Source: Enterobacter cloacae (GTDB lineage: Bacteria > Pseudomonadota > Gammaproteobacteria > Enterobacterales > Enterobacteriaceae). Taken from it: 64,000 nt of DNA. Positions within the stretch are counted from its first letter, which is position 1; each line of letters opens with the position of its first letter. The stretch is from contig AP022133.1 of assembly GCA_014169315.1 (NCBI GenBank), positions 992,001 through 1,056,000 of the forward strand, read 5' to 3'. Below the pieces are notes generated by a model. It was not told where the DNA came from and made no database searches. It saw only the letters and a list, made by a program, of their open reading frames with translations. Both the position numbers and the translations under genes were made by a program. Positions 30,197 through 42,259 of this stretch are shown here, piece after piece.

Positions 30197-30337
30197 TAAG
30201 CTATGCGACGAAATGAAATTAAAAAAATCACAAACTCGTCGGGTCAGTTATCGGTTAATTATGATATGTCTTATTACGATGACAGAAAATAAATAGATCA
30301 GCAATAAGCGTAATTTATGATTTTTACACCAAAATGA

Positions 30338-30362
30338 AAAAGGCCGCTAATGCGGCCTTTTT
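30338..30362. terminator. acrAB terminator, bidirectional
   Basis: Stem AAAAAGGCCGC / GCGGCCTTTTT with a four-base loop (TAAT), A run on one side and T run on the other, so it can act on both strands. It follows acrB by 18 bases on the minus strand. Confidence 0.85.
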
Positions 30363-30379
30363 ATCGGATGAAACCGGTA

Positions 30380-33529
<3,150 letters not shown>

Positions 33530-33548
33530 TTAACGGCTCCTGTTTAAG

Positions 33549-34742
33549 TTAAGACTTGGTTTGTTCTGACTGACCACCGGCTGCGGCTTGTTGTTTCTCG
33601 TCAGATTTGACTTCCTGCGCTTTGACCTGCGCGCCAGGACGTACTTTTTGCAAACCGGTAACAATTACGCGATCGCCATCTTTCAGACCTTTAGTGACCA
33701 GCCATTTGTCGCCAATCGCCTGCGTGGCAGTGATTTGACGCGTTTCGACTTTGTCATCAGCACCTACCACCAGTGCACTCGCATCGCCACGCGGCGTACG
33801 GGTTACACCCTGCTGTGGAACCAGAATTGCGGTTGGGTTAGTCCCTTCTTCCAGACGAGCGCGAACGAACATACCTGGCAACAGCGTGTGGTCAGGGTTC
33901 GGGAAGATTGCACGTAAGGTGATAGAACCGGTGGTCTGGTCGACCGTCACATCAGAGAATTCCAGCGTACCTGACTGCGGGTATTTGACACCGTCATTGG
34001 TAACCAGCTCCACTTTCGCTTTGCCGTTTTCCTGTTCCAGAGTGCCGTTTGCCAGCTCTTGTTTCAGACGCAGGAAATCGTTGCTGGATTGGGTGACGTC
34101 AACGTAGATCGGATCAAGCTGCTGCACGGTGGCCAGCGCAGTGCTTTGCCCGTTCTGCACCAGAGCGCCTTCCGTCACGGAAGATTTACCAATGCGTCCG
34201 CTAATAGGGGAGGTCACTTTGGTATAGGCCAGGTTGATACGCGCGGTTTCGACAGCCGCTTTTGCTGCTACGACGGCCGCGTTGGCTTGCTGGGCATCGG
34301 CCAGAGCAGTATCGTAATCCTGTTGACTGATGTATTGCGTGCCGAGCAGTTTTTTATAGCGGTTCAGCGTCAGTTGGGAGATTTTGGCTGCAGCTTCTGC
34401 TTTCGCCAGATCGCCTTTTGCACTTTCGTATGCGGCCTGGTAGGTAGCAGGATCAATCTGATACAGAGAGACACCCCCTTCAATATCTCCCCCTTCGGTG
34501 AAGTTACGTTTCAGGATAATGCCACTTACCTGAGGACGAACTTCTGCAACACGATAAGCGTTTGTGCGGCCAGGTAATTCTGTTGTGATCTGGAGAGGTT
34601 CGGATTTGAGCGTCACGACGCCAACTTCTGGCATCTGCTGAGCTCCTTGTTGAGCCTTTTTGTCGTCACATCCTGTAAGCGCTAAGCTGCCTGAGAGCAT
34701 CAGAACGACCGCCAGAGGCGTTAACCCTCTGTTTTTGTTCAT
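33549..34742 (-). CDS. acrA: AcrA periplasmic adaptor of AcrAB-TolC
   Basis: A 397-residue lipoprotein membrane-fusion adaptor linking AcrB to TolC. The lipobox LTGC puts the lipidated cysteine at residue 25. Beta-barrel, lipoyl and long coiled-coil hairpin regions (about residues 98-170, LAKAEAAAKISQLTLNRYKKL ... QQANAAVVAAKAAVETARI in outline) are as in E. coli. The start is the ATG of MNKNRGLTPL; 12 further open codons upstream are not used. First gene of acrAB, repressed by the divergent AcrR. Confidence 0.97.
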   Translation of the reverse strand: MNKNRGLTPLAVVLMLSGSLALTGCDDKKAQQGAQQMPEVGVVTLKSEPLQITTELPGRTNAYRVAEVRPQVSGIILKRNFTEGGDIEGGVSLYQIDPATYQAAYESAKGDLAKAEAAAKISQLTLNRYKKLLGTQYISQQDYDTALADAQQANAAVVAAKAAVETARINLAYTKVTSPISGRIGKSSVTEGALVQNGQSTALATVQQLDPIYVDVTQSSNDFLRLKQELANGTLEQENGKAKVELVTNDGVKYPQSGTLEFSDVTVDQTTGSITLRAIFPNPDHTLLPGMFVRARLEEGTNPTAILVPQQGVTRTPRGDASALVVGADDKVETRQITATQAIGDKWLVTKGLKDGDRVIVTGLQKVRPGAQVKAQEVKSDEKQQAAAGGQSEQTKS

Positions 34743-34831
34743 ATGTAAACCTCGAGTGTCCGATTTCAAATTGATCAATGGTCCTGGGTCCCAAAACCCA
34801 TTGCTGCGTTTATATTATCGTCATGCTATGG

Positions 34832-34855
34832 TACATACATTCACAAATGTATGTA
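34832..34855. promoter_or_regulatory. AcrR operator
   Basis: A 24-bp inverted repeat with half-sites TACATACATT and AATGTATGTA, the known AcrR site, in the acrA-acrR divergent gap. On the minus strand it lies next to GATAAT/TATAAA sequences of the acrA promoter. Confidence 0.93.
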
Positions 34856-34883
34856 AATCTGACTCCTGTAAATTCACTGGCAT

Positions 34884-34902
34884 ATGGCACGAAAAACTAA
34901 AC
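34884..34902. promoter_or_regulatory. Marbox (MarA/SoxS/Rob site) for acrAB
   Basis: ATGGCACGAAAAACTAAAC agrees with the marbox consensus AYnGCAC-N2-W-N2-RYYAAAY at every defined position. It coincides with the first six codons of acrR, as in E. coli. Confidence 0.8.
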
Positions 34903-35537
34903 AACAAGCACTTGAGACACGTCAGCACATCCTGGACGTTGCAATGCGTTTGTTTTCTCAGCAAGGGGTATCGTCAACCTCGCTGGCTCAGATTGCTCAG
35001 GCCGCCGGTGTGACGCGGGGAGCAATTTATTGGCATTTTAAAGACAAGTCAGACCTGTTTAGTGAAATCTGGCAACTTTCAGAAGCCAGTATTAGCGATC
35101 TAGAGATTGAGTATCGGGCAAAATTCCCCGACGATCCACTCTCAGTATTAAGAGAAATATTAGTATATATCCTTGAAGCAACGGTAGTTGAAGAACGTCG
35201 CAGGTTAATGATGGAAATCATCTTTCATAAATGTGAGTTCGTGGGGGAAATGGCGGTGGTCCAGCAGGCACAACGCAGCCTGTGCCTGGAGAGTTACGAC
35301 CGTATCGAACAGACGCTGAACCAGTGCATAAAAGCAAAGATGTTACCGGCCAACCTGTTGACTCGCCGGGCGGCTATTTTGATGCGCAGCTATATTTCTG
35401 GTTTGATGGAAAACTGGCTTTTTGCCCCGCAGACATTCGATCTCAAAGAGGAAGCGCGTAGCTATGTCGCGATTCTGCTGGAAATGTGCCAATTTTGCCC
35501 GACGCTTCGTGGTGACGCGACACAGCTAACTACCTGA
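34884..35537 (+). CDS. acrR: AcrR, TetR-family repressor of acrAB
   Basis: A 217-residue TetR-family repressor (E. coli 215). The N-terminal helix-turn-helix (about residues 30-52) is [22 protein letters not shown]; the C-terminal domain binds varied drug ligands and releases the operator. Divergent from acrAB. Sequence is intact over its full length, with no sign of the truncations that lead to AcrAB overexpression in resistant isolates. Confidence 0.97.
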   Translation: MARKTKQQALETRQHILDVAMRLFSQQGVSSTSLAQIAQAAGVTRGAIYWHFKDKSDLFSEIWQLSEASISDLEIEYRAKFPDDPLSVLREILVYILEATVVEERRRLMMEIIFHKCEFVGEMAVVQQAQRSLCLESYDRIEQTLNQCIKAKMLPANLLTRRAAILMRSYISGLMENWLFAPQTFDLKEEARSYVAILLEMCQFCPTLRGDATQLTT

Positions 35538-35650
35538 ACTGTTTTTAAGAATTATCCCAGAGGTCTATGTTCGCGCTATTCTGCTTCAGGCGGGCGTGAT
35601 ATCCTGCACGCCGGACTATTTTTGGTCATCTTCTGACATTATTCACGACT

Positions 35651-38600
35651 ATGCTGCACATCAATCGCTCGCAACACCCTGTTCTTGCCTTTCTTTTTGC
35701 GACGCTGTTTTTCTTCGCAACAGCACCGCTTTCCTGGGCCCGCGCTGATAACAGCACGGATATCCCTTCGCGTGCTGATGTTCAGTCGCAACTCGATACC
35801 CTGAGCAAACAAAAAGATCTCTCTCCTCAGGAAAAACTCATCCAGCAGGATCTGATGGAAACGCTGGAATCGATTGATAAAACTGAGCGTGTCAAAGCGG
35901 AAACCGCGCAACTGCGTCAGAAGGTCGCGCAGGCCCCCGATGCCATGCGTAAGGCAACAGATGCCCTGAGTGCCCTGAGTGACGTCGATAACGATGATGA
36001 AACCCGCAAAACGCTCGCGACGCTTTCATTGCGTCAGCTGGAGTCGCGGGTTGCGCAATTACTCGACGACCTGCAAACGGCACAGGCCGATCTCGCAACG
36101 TATAATAGCCAGCTGGTCTCACTGCAAACTCAGCCAGAACGCGTGCAGAACTCGATGTATGTCGCATCTCAGCAACTGCAGCAAATTCGCAATCGCCTGA
36201 ACGGAACAACGGTTGGCGAAGGTGCTTTACGCCCGACGCAGCAAACATTACTGCTGGTTCAGCAGTCCTTAATCAATGCGCAGATTGAACAGCAGCGTAA
36301 AAGCCTGGAAGGGAATACGGTGCTGCAGGATACGCTGCAAAAACAGCGTGATTATGTCACCGCGAATATTAATCGTCTGGAACATCAGCTTCAGTTGTTG
36401 CAGGAGGCGGTGAACAGCAAGCGTCTTACGCTGACGGAAAAAACCGCGCAGGAAGCCGTATCGCCGGACGAAACCGCCCGTATTCAGGCTAATCCGCTGG
36501 TGAAACAGGAGCTGGATATTAACCACCAGCTGAGCCAGCGCCTGATTCAGGCGACAGAAAACGGTAACTCGCTGGTTCAGCAAAATATCAAAGTGAAAAA
36601 CTGGCTGGATCGCGCGCTCCAGGCTGAACGCAATATTAAAGAGCAGATTGCCGTCCTGAAAGGCAGTCTTCTGCTGTCACGTATTCTCTACCAGCAACAG
36701 CAGACGCTGCCCTCTGCTGACGAGCTGGAGGATATGACCAACCGCATTGCTGATTTACGTCTGGAACAATTTGATGTGAACCAGCAGCGCGACGCGCTTT
36801 TCCAGAGCGATGCTTTTGTCGCCAAAGTGGAAGATGGCCATTCCAGTGAAGTGAACCCTGAAGTTCACGACGCGCTGTTGCAGGTGGTGGATATGCGCCG
36901 CGAGCTGCTCGACCAGTTCAACAAACAGCTAGGCAACCAGCTGATGATGGCGATTAACCTGCAAATTAACCAGCAACAGTTAGTGAGCGTCTCTAAAAGC
37001 CTGCAGGAGATTTTGACTCAGCAAATTTTCTGGGTGAACAGCAACAAACCGATGGACTGGGACTGGGTGAAATCCTTCCCTGAGACGCTGAAAACCCAGA
37101 TCAAGAGCATGAAAATTACCGTGAACTGGGAGAAAGCCTGGCCTGCGGTGATGATTGCCTTCCTGGCGGGGTTACCGCTGTTGCTGATTGCAGGTCTCAT
37201 TCGCTGGCGTCTGGCCTGGATGAAAAAATACCAGGCGAAGCTGGCGGCTGAAGTGGGGCAGTTGCGAAACGATAGCCAGCTCCACACGCCAAAAGCGATC
37301 CTGATTGACCTGATCCGTGCGCTGCCGGTGTGTCTGCTCATCCTGGCCGTTGGTCTTATTCTGCTCACGATGCAGCTCAACGTCAGCGATTTGCTGTGGG
37401 CCTTCAGTAAAAAACTGGCGCTGTTCTGGCTGGTGTTTGGCCTGTGCTGGAAAGTGCTGGAAAAAGACGGCGTTGCGGTACGTCATTTCAACATGCCAGA
37501 GAAACTGACCAGCCACTGGCGTCGTCAGATTGTGCGTATCAGCCTGGCGCTCCTGCCGCTGCATTTCTGGTCTGTTGTGTCTGAGCTTTCTCCGCTGCAC
37601 CTGATGGACGACGTGCTGGGGCAACTGGTCATTCTGCTGAACCTGCTGCTGATCGCCATACTGATGTGGCCAATGTGCCGCGATAGCTGGCGTGATAAAG
37701 AGTCCCACAATATTCGTCTGGCCACCGTAACGGTGCTGGCGATAATTCCGCTGGCGCTGATGGTGCTTACGGCAACGGGTTACTTCTATACGACGCTGCG
37801 CCTGTCCGGGCGCTGGATTGAAACCGTCTATCTGGTGATCGTCTGGAACCTGCTTTACCAGACGGTACTGCGTGGCCTGAGCGTGGCGGCTCGCCGTATC
37901 GCTTATCGTCGTGCCATTGCCCGCCGTCAGCATCAGGTTAAAGAGGGCGCTGAAGGCGCGGAGCCACAGGAAGAACCTACCATCGCGCTGGAGCAGGTTA
38001 ACCAGCAGACGTTGCGCATTACCATGCTGGTCATGGTCGCGCTGTTTGGGGTGATGTTCTGGGCTATCTGGTCTGATTTAATTACCGTGTTTGCTTATCT
38101 CGACAGCGTCACGCTCTGGCAGTACAGCGGAACGGAAGCGGGTGCCACGGTGATGAAAAGCGTGACGATGGGCAGTCTGCTCTTCGCGCTGGTTTCGTCG
38201 ATGGTCGCCTGGGCGCTGATCCGCAACCTGCCCGGGTTGCTGGAGGTGCTGGTGCTGTCACGCCTGAACCTGCGTCAGGGGGCATCGTATGCCATCACCA
38301 CCATCCTGAACTACGTCATCATTATTGTCGGTGCGATGACGGTCTTCGGCTCGCTTGGCGTCTCGTGGGATAAACTGCAGTGGCTGGCCGCTGCGCTCTC
38401 TGTTGGTCTTGGTTTTGGTTTGCAGGAGATCTTCGGTAACTTCGTTTCTGGCTTGATCATTCTGTTTGAGCGTCCGGTACGTATTGGCGATACCGTGACC
38501 ATCGGCACCTTCTCCGGTACCGTCAGCAAGATCCGTATTCGCGCCACCACGATCACCGACTTCGATCGCAAAGAGGTGATCATCCCGAACAAAGCCTTCG

Positions 38601-38998
38601 TGACCGAACGTCTGATCAACTGGTCACTCTCTGATACGGTCACCCGCGTAGTGATCCGCCTGGGCGTAGCCTACGGTTCGGATCTGGATAAGGTAAAAGA
38701 GGTACTGCTACAGGCCGCGGCTGAACATCCGAAGGTGATGCACGATCCGGCCCCATCGGTCTTCTTCACCACCTTTGGCCCAAGCACGCTGGATCACGAG
38801 CTGCGCTTATACGTGCGTGAGCTGCGCGACCGCAGCTTTGCCGTTGATGAGCTGAACCGCGCTATCGATCGTCTGTGCCGTGAAAACGACATTAATATCG
38901 CTTTCAACCAGCTTGAGGTTCACCTGCGTAATGAAAAAGGTGATGAGCATACGGAAGTGAAGCGCGATATTAAAGGTGATGATCCTACTCCTGCATAA
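35651..38998 (+). CDS. mscK: MscK potassium-dependent mechanosensitive channel
   Basis: A 1115-residue MscS-superfamily channel (KefA/AefA; E. coli 1120). Signal-peptide-like N terminus, long periplasmic coiled-coil region (about residues 30-450, rich in Gln and Leu), about eight membrane helices, then the MscS-like pore and beta domain (LSVGLGFGLQEIFGNFVSG ... ERPVRIGDTVTIG). It opens under membrane tension with high external K+. ATG at 35651; no strong ribosome site is visible just upstream. Immediately followed by an IS481-family insertion, 26 bases past the stop, so the gene itself is intact. Confidence 0.95.
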   Translation: MLHINRSQHPVLAFLFATLFFFATAPLSWARADNSTDIPSRADVQSQLDTLSKQKDLSPQEKLIQQDLMETLESIDKTERVKAETAQLRQKVAQAPDAMRKATDALSALSDVDNDDETRKTLATLSLRQLESRVAQLLDDLQTAQADLATYNSQLVSLQTQPERVQNSMYVASQQLQQIRNRLNGTTVGEGALRPTQQTLLLVQQSLINAQIEQQRKSLEGNTVLQDTLQKQRDYVTANINRLEHQLQLLQEAVNSKRLTLTEKTAQEAVSPDETARIQANPLVKQELDINHQLSQRLIQATENGNSLVQQNIKVKNWLDRALQAERNIKEQIAVLKGSLLLSRILYQQQQTLPSADELEDMTNRIADLRLEQFDVNQQRDALFQSDAFVAKVEDGHSSEVNPEVHDALLQVVDMRRELLDQFNKQLGNQLMMAINLQINQQQLVSVSKSLQEILTQQIFWVNSNKPMDWDWVKSFPETLKTQIKSMKITVNWEKAWPAVMIAFLAGLPLLLIAGLIRWRLAWMKKYQAKLAAEVGQLRNDSQLHTPKAILIDLIRALPVCLLILAVGLILLTMQLNVSDLLWAFSKKLALFWLVFGLCWKVLEKDGVAVRHFNMPEKLTSHWRRQIVRISLALLPLHFWSVVSELSPLHLMDDVLGQLVILLNLLLIAILMWPMCRDSWRDKESHNIRLATVTVLAIIPLALMVLTATGYFYTTLRLSGRWIETVYLVIVWNLLYQTVLRGLSVAARRIAYRRAIARRQHQVKEGAEGAEPQEEPTIALEQVNQQTLRITMLVMVALFGVMFWAIWSDLITVFAYLDSVTLWQYSGTEAGATVMKSVTMGSLLFALVSSMVAWALIRNLPGLLEVLVLSRLNLRQGASYAITTILNYVIIIVGAMTVFGSLGVSWDKLQWLAAALSVGLGFGLQEIFGNFVSGLIILFERPVRIGDTVTIGTFSGTVSKIRIRATTITDFDRKEVIIPNKAFVTERLINWSLSDTVTRVVIRLGVAYGSDLDKVKEVLLQAAAEHPKVMHDPAPSVFFTTFGPSTLDHELRLYVRELRDRSFAVDELNRAIDRLCRENDINIAFNQLEVHLRNEKGDEHTEVKRDIKGDDPTPA

Positions 38999-39113
38999 TC
39001 CATATTCCCTCTGCTCTGAGGGGGTGTACAGTCCGGGGACATAGTGAACACTTGTTCGGGGACATGGTAGACACTTACAACTAAGGCATAAGAACCCGTT
39101 TATGGAGTCACTT

Positions 39114-40058
39114 ATGCCCTGGGATGCGAGAGATACCATGTCATTACGTACCGAGTTTGTTTTGTTCGCCTCGCAGGACGGGGCGAACATCCGTTCCCTG
39201 TGCCGTCACTACGGCATTTCGCCTGCCACTGGCTATAAGTGGCTTCAGCGCTGGGCTCAGGAAGGCGCATCCGGCCTTCTGGACCGGCCCCGTATACCTC
39301 ATCATTCCCCGAACCGCTCATCTGATGACATCACAGCTCTTCTGCGCATGGCACATGACCGTCATGAACGCTGGGGCGCACGCAAGATTAAGCGCTGGCT
39401 GGAAGACCTGGGGCACTGCATGCCCGCTTTCAGCACCGTCCATAACCTGATGGCCCGCCACGGTCTGCTGCCGGGCGTTTCACCGGGCATTCCGGCCTCA
39501 GGGCGGTTCGAACATGATGCGCCCAATCGCCTCTGGCAGATGGATTTTAAGGGACACTTTCCCTTTGGTGGTGGCCGCTGTCATCCGCTCACCCTGCTGG
39601 ATGACCACTCCCGCTTTTCCCTGTGCCTGGCACACTGCACCGATGAACGGCGTGAGACCGTACAGCAGCAGCTGGTCAGCGTGTTTGAACGCTACGGTCT
39701 GCCGGACAGGATGACGATGGATAACGGAGCGCCGTGGGGCGACACCACCGGCATCTGGACGGCACTGGAGCTGTGGCTGATGCGCCTGGGTATCCGGGTG
39801 GGGCACTCCCGGCCATATCATCCGCAGACACAGGGCAAGCTGGAGCGTTTTCACCGCAGCCTGAAGGCGGAAGTGTTGCAGGGGAAGTGGTTCGCGGACA
39901 GCGGTGAACTGCAGCGTGCATTTGAACACTGGCGCACCGTCTATAACCTTGAACGACCGCACGAGGCGCTGGGTATGAACGTTCCGGCCTCCCGGTATCA
40001 GCCGTCCGCACGGCAGTACAACGGCAACACAATCCCACCGGAATACGATGAGGGGTGA
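39114..40058 (+). CDS. IS481-family DDE transposase, first frame
   Basis: A 314-residue transposase: N-terminal helix-turn-helix (IRSLCRHYGISPATGYKWLQR), then the integrase-type catalytic core with Asp in LWQMDFKG, Asp in MTMDNGAPWG and Glu in HPQTQGKLERFHRS, the DDE triad. It ends PPEYDEG. The C-terminal part usual in this family continues in the -1 frame (next entry). The ATG at 39114 is preceded by GGAG at six bases; an ATG four codons upstream is also open. Confidence 0.88.
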   Translation: MPWDARDTMSLRTEFVLFASQDGANIRSLCRHYGISPATGYKWLQRWAQEGASGLLDRPRIPHHSPNRSSDDITALLRMAHDRHERWGARKIKRWLEDLGHCMPAFSTVHNLMARHGLLPGVSPGIPASGRFEHDAPNRLWQMDFKGHFPFGGGRCHPLTLLDDHSRFSLCLAHCTDERRETVQQQLVSVFERYGLPDRMTMDNGAPWGDTTGIWTALELWLMRLGIRVGHSRPYHPQTQGKLERFHRSLKAEVLQGKWFADSGELQRAFEHWRTVYNLERPHEALGMNVPASRYQPSARQYNGNTIPPEYDEG

Positions 40059-40255
40059 TGGTCAGGAAAGTCGATATCAGCGGGAAGCTGAGCGTGAAAG
40101 GAGTCAGTCTGAGCGCAGGCAAGGCGTTCAGGGGGGAACGGGTAGGGCTGAGGGAAACACAGGAAGACGGCTGTTATGACGTGTGGTGGTACAGCACGAA
40201 AGTGGGGGTGATCGACCTGAAGAAAAAGTCGATCACCATAGGTAAAGGATGTTAA
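40055..40255 (+). CDS. IS481 transposase C-terminal segment, -1 frame
   Basis: A 66-codon frame whose product (VRKVDISGKLSVKG ... FRGERVGLRETQEDG ... YSTKVGVIDL) looks like the C-terminal beta-rich domain that follows the DDE core in longer IS481 transposases. It overlaps the first frame by four bases (GTGA), and the join lies at GAGGGGTGA, where a -1 slip on GGGG would read through. Either ribosomal frameshifting, coupled re-initiation at GTG, or a mutation has split the protein. Confidence 0.6.
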   Translation: MMVRKVDISGKLSVKGVSLSAGKAFRGERVGLRETQEDGCYDVWWYSTKVGVIDLKKKSITIGKGC

Positions 40256-40330
40256 AAAGTGTTCACCATGTCCCCGAACACCTGTCTACCATGTCCCCGG
40301 ACCGTACAGGGGGCGAGGGGATGGTTTTCT

Positions 40331-40369
40331 CCCTCTCCCTCAGGGAGAGGGCCGGGGTGAGGGCAATTT
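40331..40369. repeat. REP-like palindromic element at the ybaM 3' end
   Basis: CCCTCTCCCT-CA-GGGAGAGGG followed by CCGGGGTGAGGGCAA, same family as at 15364. It overlaps the last codons of ybaM. Confidence 0.75.
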
Positions 40370-40498
40370 CCCCTCAAAATCCCGCTTCACTATCTCCAGC
40401 GCCTTCAGCACCGTCTCCGCCGGGATGTCATGATTCTCCAGCAGCATGATTAAATCGACGGCCAGTTTGACCTCGTCGGGTGCATTTTCCAGTGACAT
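40340..40498 (-). CDS. ybaM: YbaM small protein
   Basis: A 52-residue protein. Residues 1-40 ([20 protein letters not shown] ... [10 protein letters not shown]) match E. coli YbaM (53 residues). After about residue 44 the frame runs into the REP-like palindrome, so the tail reads KLPSPRPSP and the stop codon is supplied by the repeat; the E. coli tail KKLTRDDEAEK is replaced. Ribosome site AAAAGGAG precedes the ATG. Function is unknown. Minus strand, downstream of priC (gap 14 bases). Confidence 0.9.
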   Translation of the reverse strand: MSLENAPDEVKLAVDLIMLLENHDIPAETVLKALEIVKRDFEGKLPSPRPSP

Positions 40499-40512
40499 CT
40501 GTGTGGCTCCTT

Positions 40513-41040
40513 TTAACGGGTCAGGCGTTCAATCACGCGTTCGATTTCATCCAGCGCCTGCCGACAGCGATTGATTCGACCTTCCAGTGCGCTAATTTCC
40601 CGCATTAATAACTGCTGTTCTTCCAGCGTTTCGCTGGTGTTCAGGCGCGTTTCTCGCTCACGCTTCATCTCAAACAGACGACGTTCGAACTCCTGGTGCT
40701 CCAGCCGCTTGCGCTGCCATTTGCCGAGCCCCGGTGATGCACTGTCCCAGGCACGCAGCGGCCAGGTGGCAATTTCGCGGTGCAGGGCGGAGATCTGCCC
40801 GGTGAGATGTTCCGCAAGCCAGGCCACCTGTTCCTGATTTTCGCTCTCTACCGCGTGGCGAAGCTCGTCGAGATGGGTCTGCGCTTCAGCAAGATAATCC
40901 TGGATTAACGTACTGCGGGTGCGGAAAAGCTGTCGATCAAAGCGCGGTTTCAGCGTGGCGTGCCCCATCAGCGGTGTAGCCTGCGCCCGCAGAGCAGTCA
41001 GCTGGTTTTGCAGCGTCTCAAGAAGCAAGGCTGTTTTCAA
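40513..41040 (-). CDS. priC: PriC primosomal replication protein N''
   Basis: A 175-residue, largely helical protein (E. coli 175) that helps restart stalled replication forks by loading DnaB with SSB removal. Charged helical repeats rich in Arg, Glu and Leu ([22 protein letters not shown] in outline) are as in E. coli. Divergent from ybaN with a 50-base gap; ybaM follows on the same strand. Confidence 0.94.
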   Translation of the reverse strand: MKTALLLETLQNQLTALRAQATPLMGHATLKPRFDRQLFRTRSTLIQDYLAEAQTHLDELRHAVESENQEQVAWLAEHLTGQISALHREIATWPLRAWDSASPGLGKWQRKRLEHQEFERRLFEMKRERETRLNTSETLEEQQLLMREISALEGRINRCRQALDEIERVIERLTR

Positions 41041-41090
41041 TGCGCTCTCCAGTGGTAAAGTAGCCGTTCAGTTTGATAACGATTCGCATT

Positions 41091-41468
41091 ATGCAGCGTA
41101 CTATTTTAATCATCATTGGCTGGCTCGCGGTAGTGCTTGGCACGCTGGGTGTCGTTTTGCCCTTACTGCCGACCACGCCGTTTATCCTGCTGGCGGCCTG
41201 GTGCTTTGCCCGCTCGTCGCCGCGCTTTCACCACTGGCTGCTGTACCGTTCGTGGTTTGGCGGTTATCTGCGCCACTGGCAAAAACACCGGGCAATGCCG
41301 CCTGGAGCCAAACCGCGTGCGATTGCCGTTATTCTTATCACCTTTGCCATTTCATTATGGCTGGTGAAAATGATGTGGGTGCGCATCCTGCTGTTGGCGA
41401 TCCTGGCCTGCCTGCTGATTTTCATGTGGCGGATCCCCGTGGTTGATGAAAAGCAACAAAAGCACTGA
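41091..41468 (+). CDS. ybaN: YbaN inner-membrane protein (DUF454)
   Basis: A 125-residue protein with an N-terminal hydrophobic pair of helices (TILIIIGWLAVVLGTLGVVL and LPTTPFILLAAWCFARSS) and two more near the C terminus (AVILITFAISLWLV, ILLLAILACLLIFMW). Matches E. coli YbaN (125). Function not established. The ATG of MQRTIL is used; the upstream frame of six codons is not. Confidence 0.93.
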   Translation: MQRTILIIIGWLAVVLGTLGVVLPLLPTTPFILLAAWCFARSSPRFHHWLLYRSWFGGYLRHWQKHRAMPPGAKPRAIAVILITFAISLWLVKMMWVRILLLAILACLLIFMWRIPVVDEKQQKH

Positions 41469-41619
41469 TGCCTTATAATGGCTGTTGCAATTATTGCGCA
41501 CAGACAGTAAATTCGACCGTTTTCGAGCACAGGTGCGCCTGGTTAAAGGTTATACAATTGTTACCTTGGCCGACTTTTTGCGCACTGTGAGTCACACTGT
41601 TTTATTTAGGCACAAACCG

Positions 41620-42171
41620 ATGACCGCAACTGCACAGCAGCTTGAATATCTGAAAAACAGCATCCAAAGCATCCAGGACTACCCAAAACCTGGCATTCTT
41701 TTCCGTGATGTCACCAGCTTGCTGGAAGACCCGAAAGCGTACTCGCTCAGCATTGAACTGCTGGTAGCGCGTTATAAAAACGCCGGGATCACCAAAGTAG
41801 TAGGTACCGAAGCCCGCGGCTTCCTGTTTGGCGCACCGGTTGCGCTGGCACTGGGCGTAGGCTTTGTGCCGGTACGTAAACCGCGTAAGCTGCCGCGTGA
41901 AACCATCGCTGAAGTTTACGAGCTGGAATACGGTACCGATCAGCTGGAAATCCACGTAGATGCCATCAAACCGGGCGATAAAGTGCTGGTGGTTGACGAT
42001 CTGCTGGCGACCGGTGGCACCATCGAAGCGACCGTGAAGCTGATCCGTCGTCTGGGTGGTGAAGTCAGCGATGCGGCCTTCATCATCAACCTGTTCGATC
42101 TGGGTGGCGAACAGCGCCTGGCGAAACACGGTGTTACCAGCTACAGCCTGGTGCCTTTCCCGGGTCATTGA
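41620..42171 (+). CDS. apt: Adenine phosphoribosyltransferase
   Basis: A 183-residue cytosolic enzyme that makes AMP from adenine and PRPP (purine salvage). The PRPP-binding motif [13 protein letters not shown] and the family motif PGILFRDVT are present. Length equals E. coli Apt. The ATG of [10 protein letters not shown] is used although the frame is open 45 codons further upstream. dnaX follows after 88 bases. Confidence 0.97.
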   Translation: MTATAQQLEYLKNSIQSIQDYPKPGILFRDVTSLLEDPKAYSLSIELLVARYKNAGITKVVGTEARGFLFGAPVALALGVGFVPVRKPRKLPRETIAEVYELEYGTDQLEIHVDAIKPGDKVLVVDDLLATGGTIEATVKLIRRLGGEVSDAAFIINLFDLGGEQRLAKHGVTSYSLVPFPGH

Positions 42172-42259
42172 TCCCGGTTTTCACAACCTCGCTCAACGGG
42201 TGAGGTTGTGATAGCATTCCCCTCCATAAATTCACCTTCCAGCGTTGCAGAGCCTGCCC

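Larger units (their letters stand above)
29866..30379. other. Gene-free interval tomB-acrB
   Basis: About 510 bases, AT-rich in the right half. It should hold the tomB-hha promoter on its left side. I see no convincing gene. It contains a palindromic RcsB-type box (30181-30196) and ends in a bidirectional terminator (30338-30362). Confidence 0.6.
39025..40308 (+). mobile_element. IS481-family insertion sequence
   Basis: About 1284 bases bounded by imperfect inverted repeats: left end TGTACAGTCCGGGGACAT, right end the inverse ATGTCCCCGGACCGTACA. Both ends carry a second inner GGGGACAT copy (39058-39065; inverse 40268-40275), giving a double-repeat end likely bound by transposase. The flanks read GGGG on both sides, compatible with a 4-bp target duplication although the surrounding G runs make this uncertain. 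It lies between mscK and ybaM, in or beside a REP-like element. Confidence 0.85.

Noticed and set aside
37172..37933. A 253-codon minus-strand frame opposite mscK
   Set aside because: Antisense shadow with Gln/His/Arg-rich low-complexity product inside a conserved gene.
39009..39024. Second half of a REP-like element split by the IS481 insertion
   Set aside because: CCCTCTGCTCTGAGGGG left of the IS is a partial hairpin, but the element to the right (40331) is already complete, so a split element cannot be shown.
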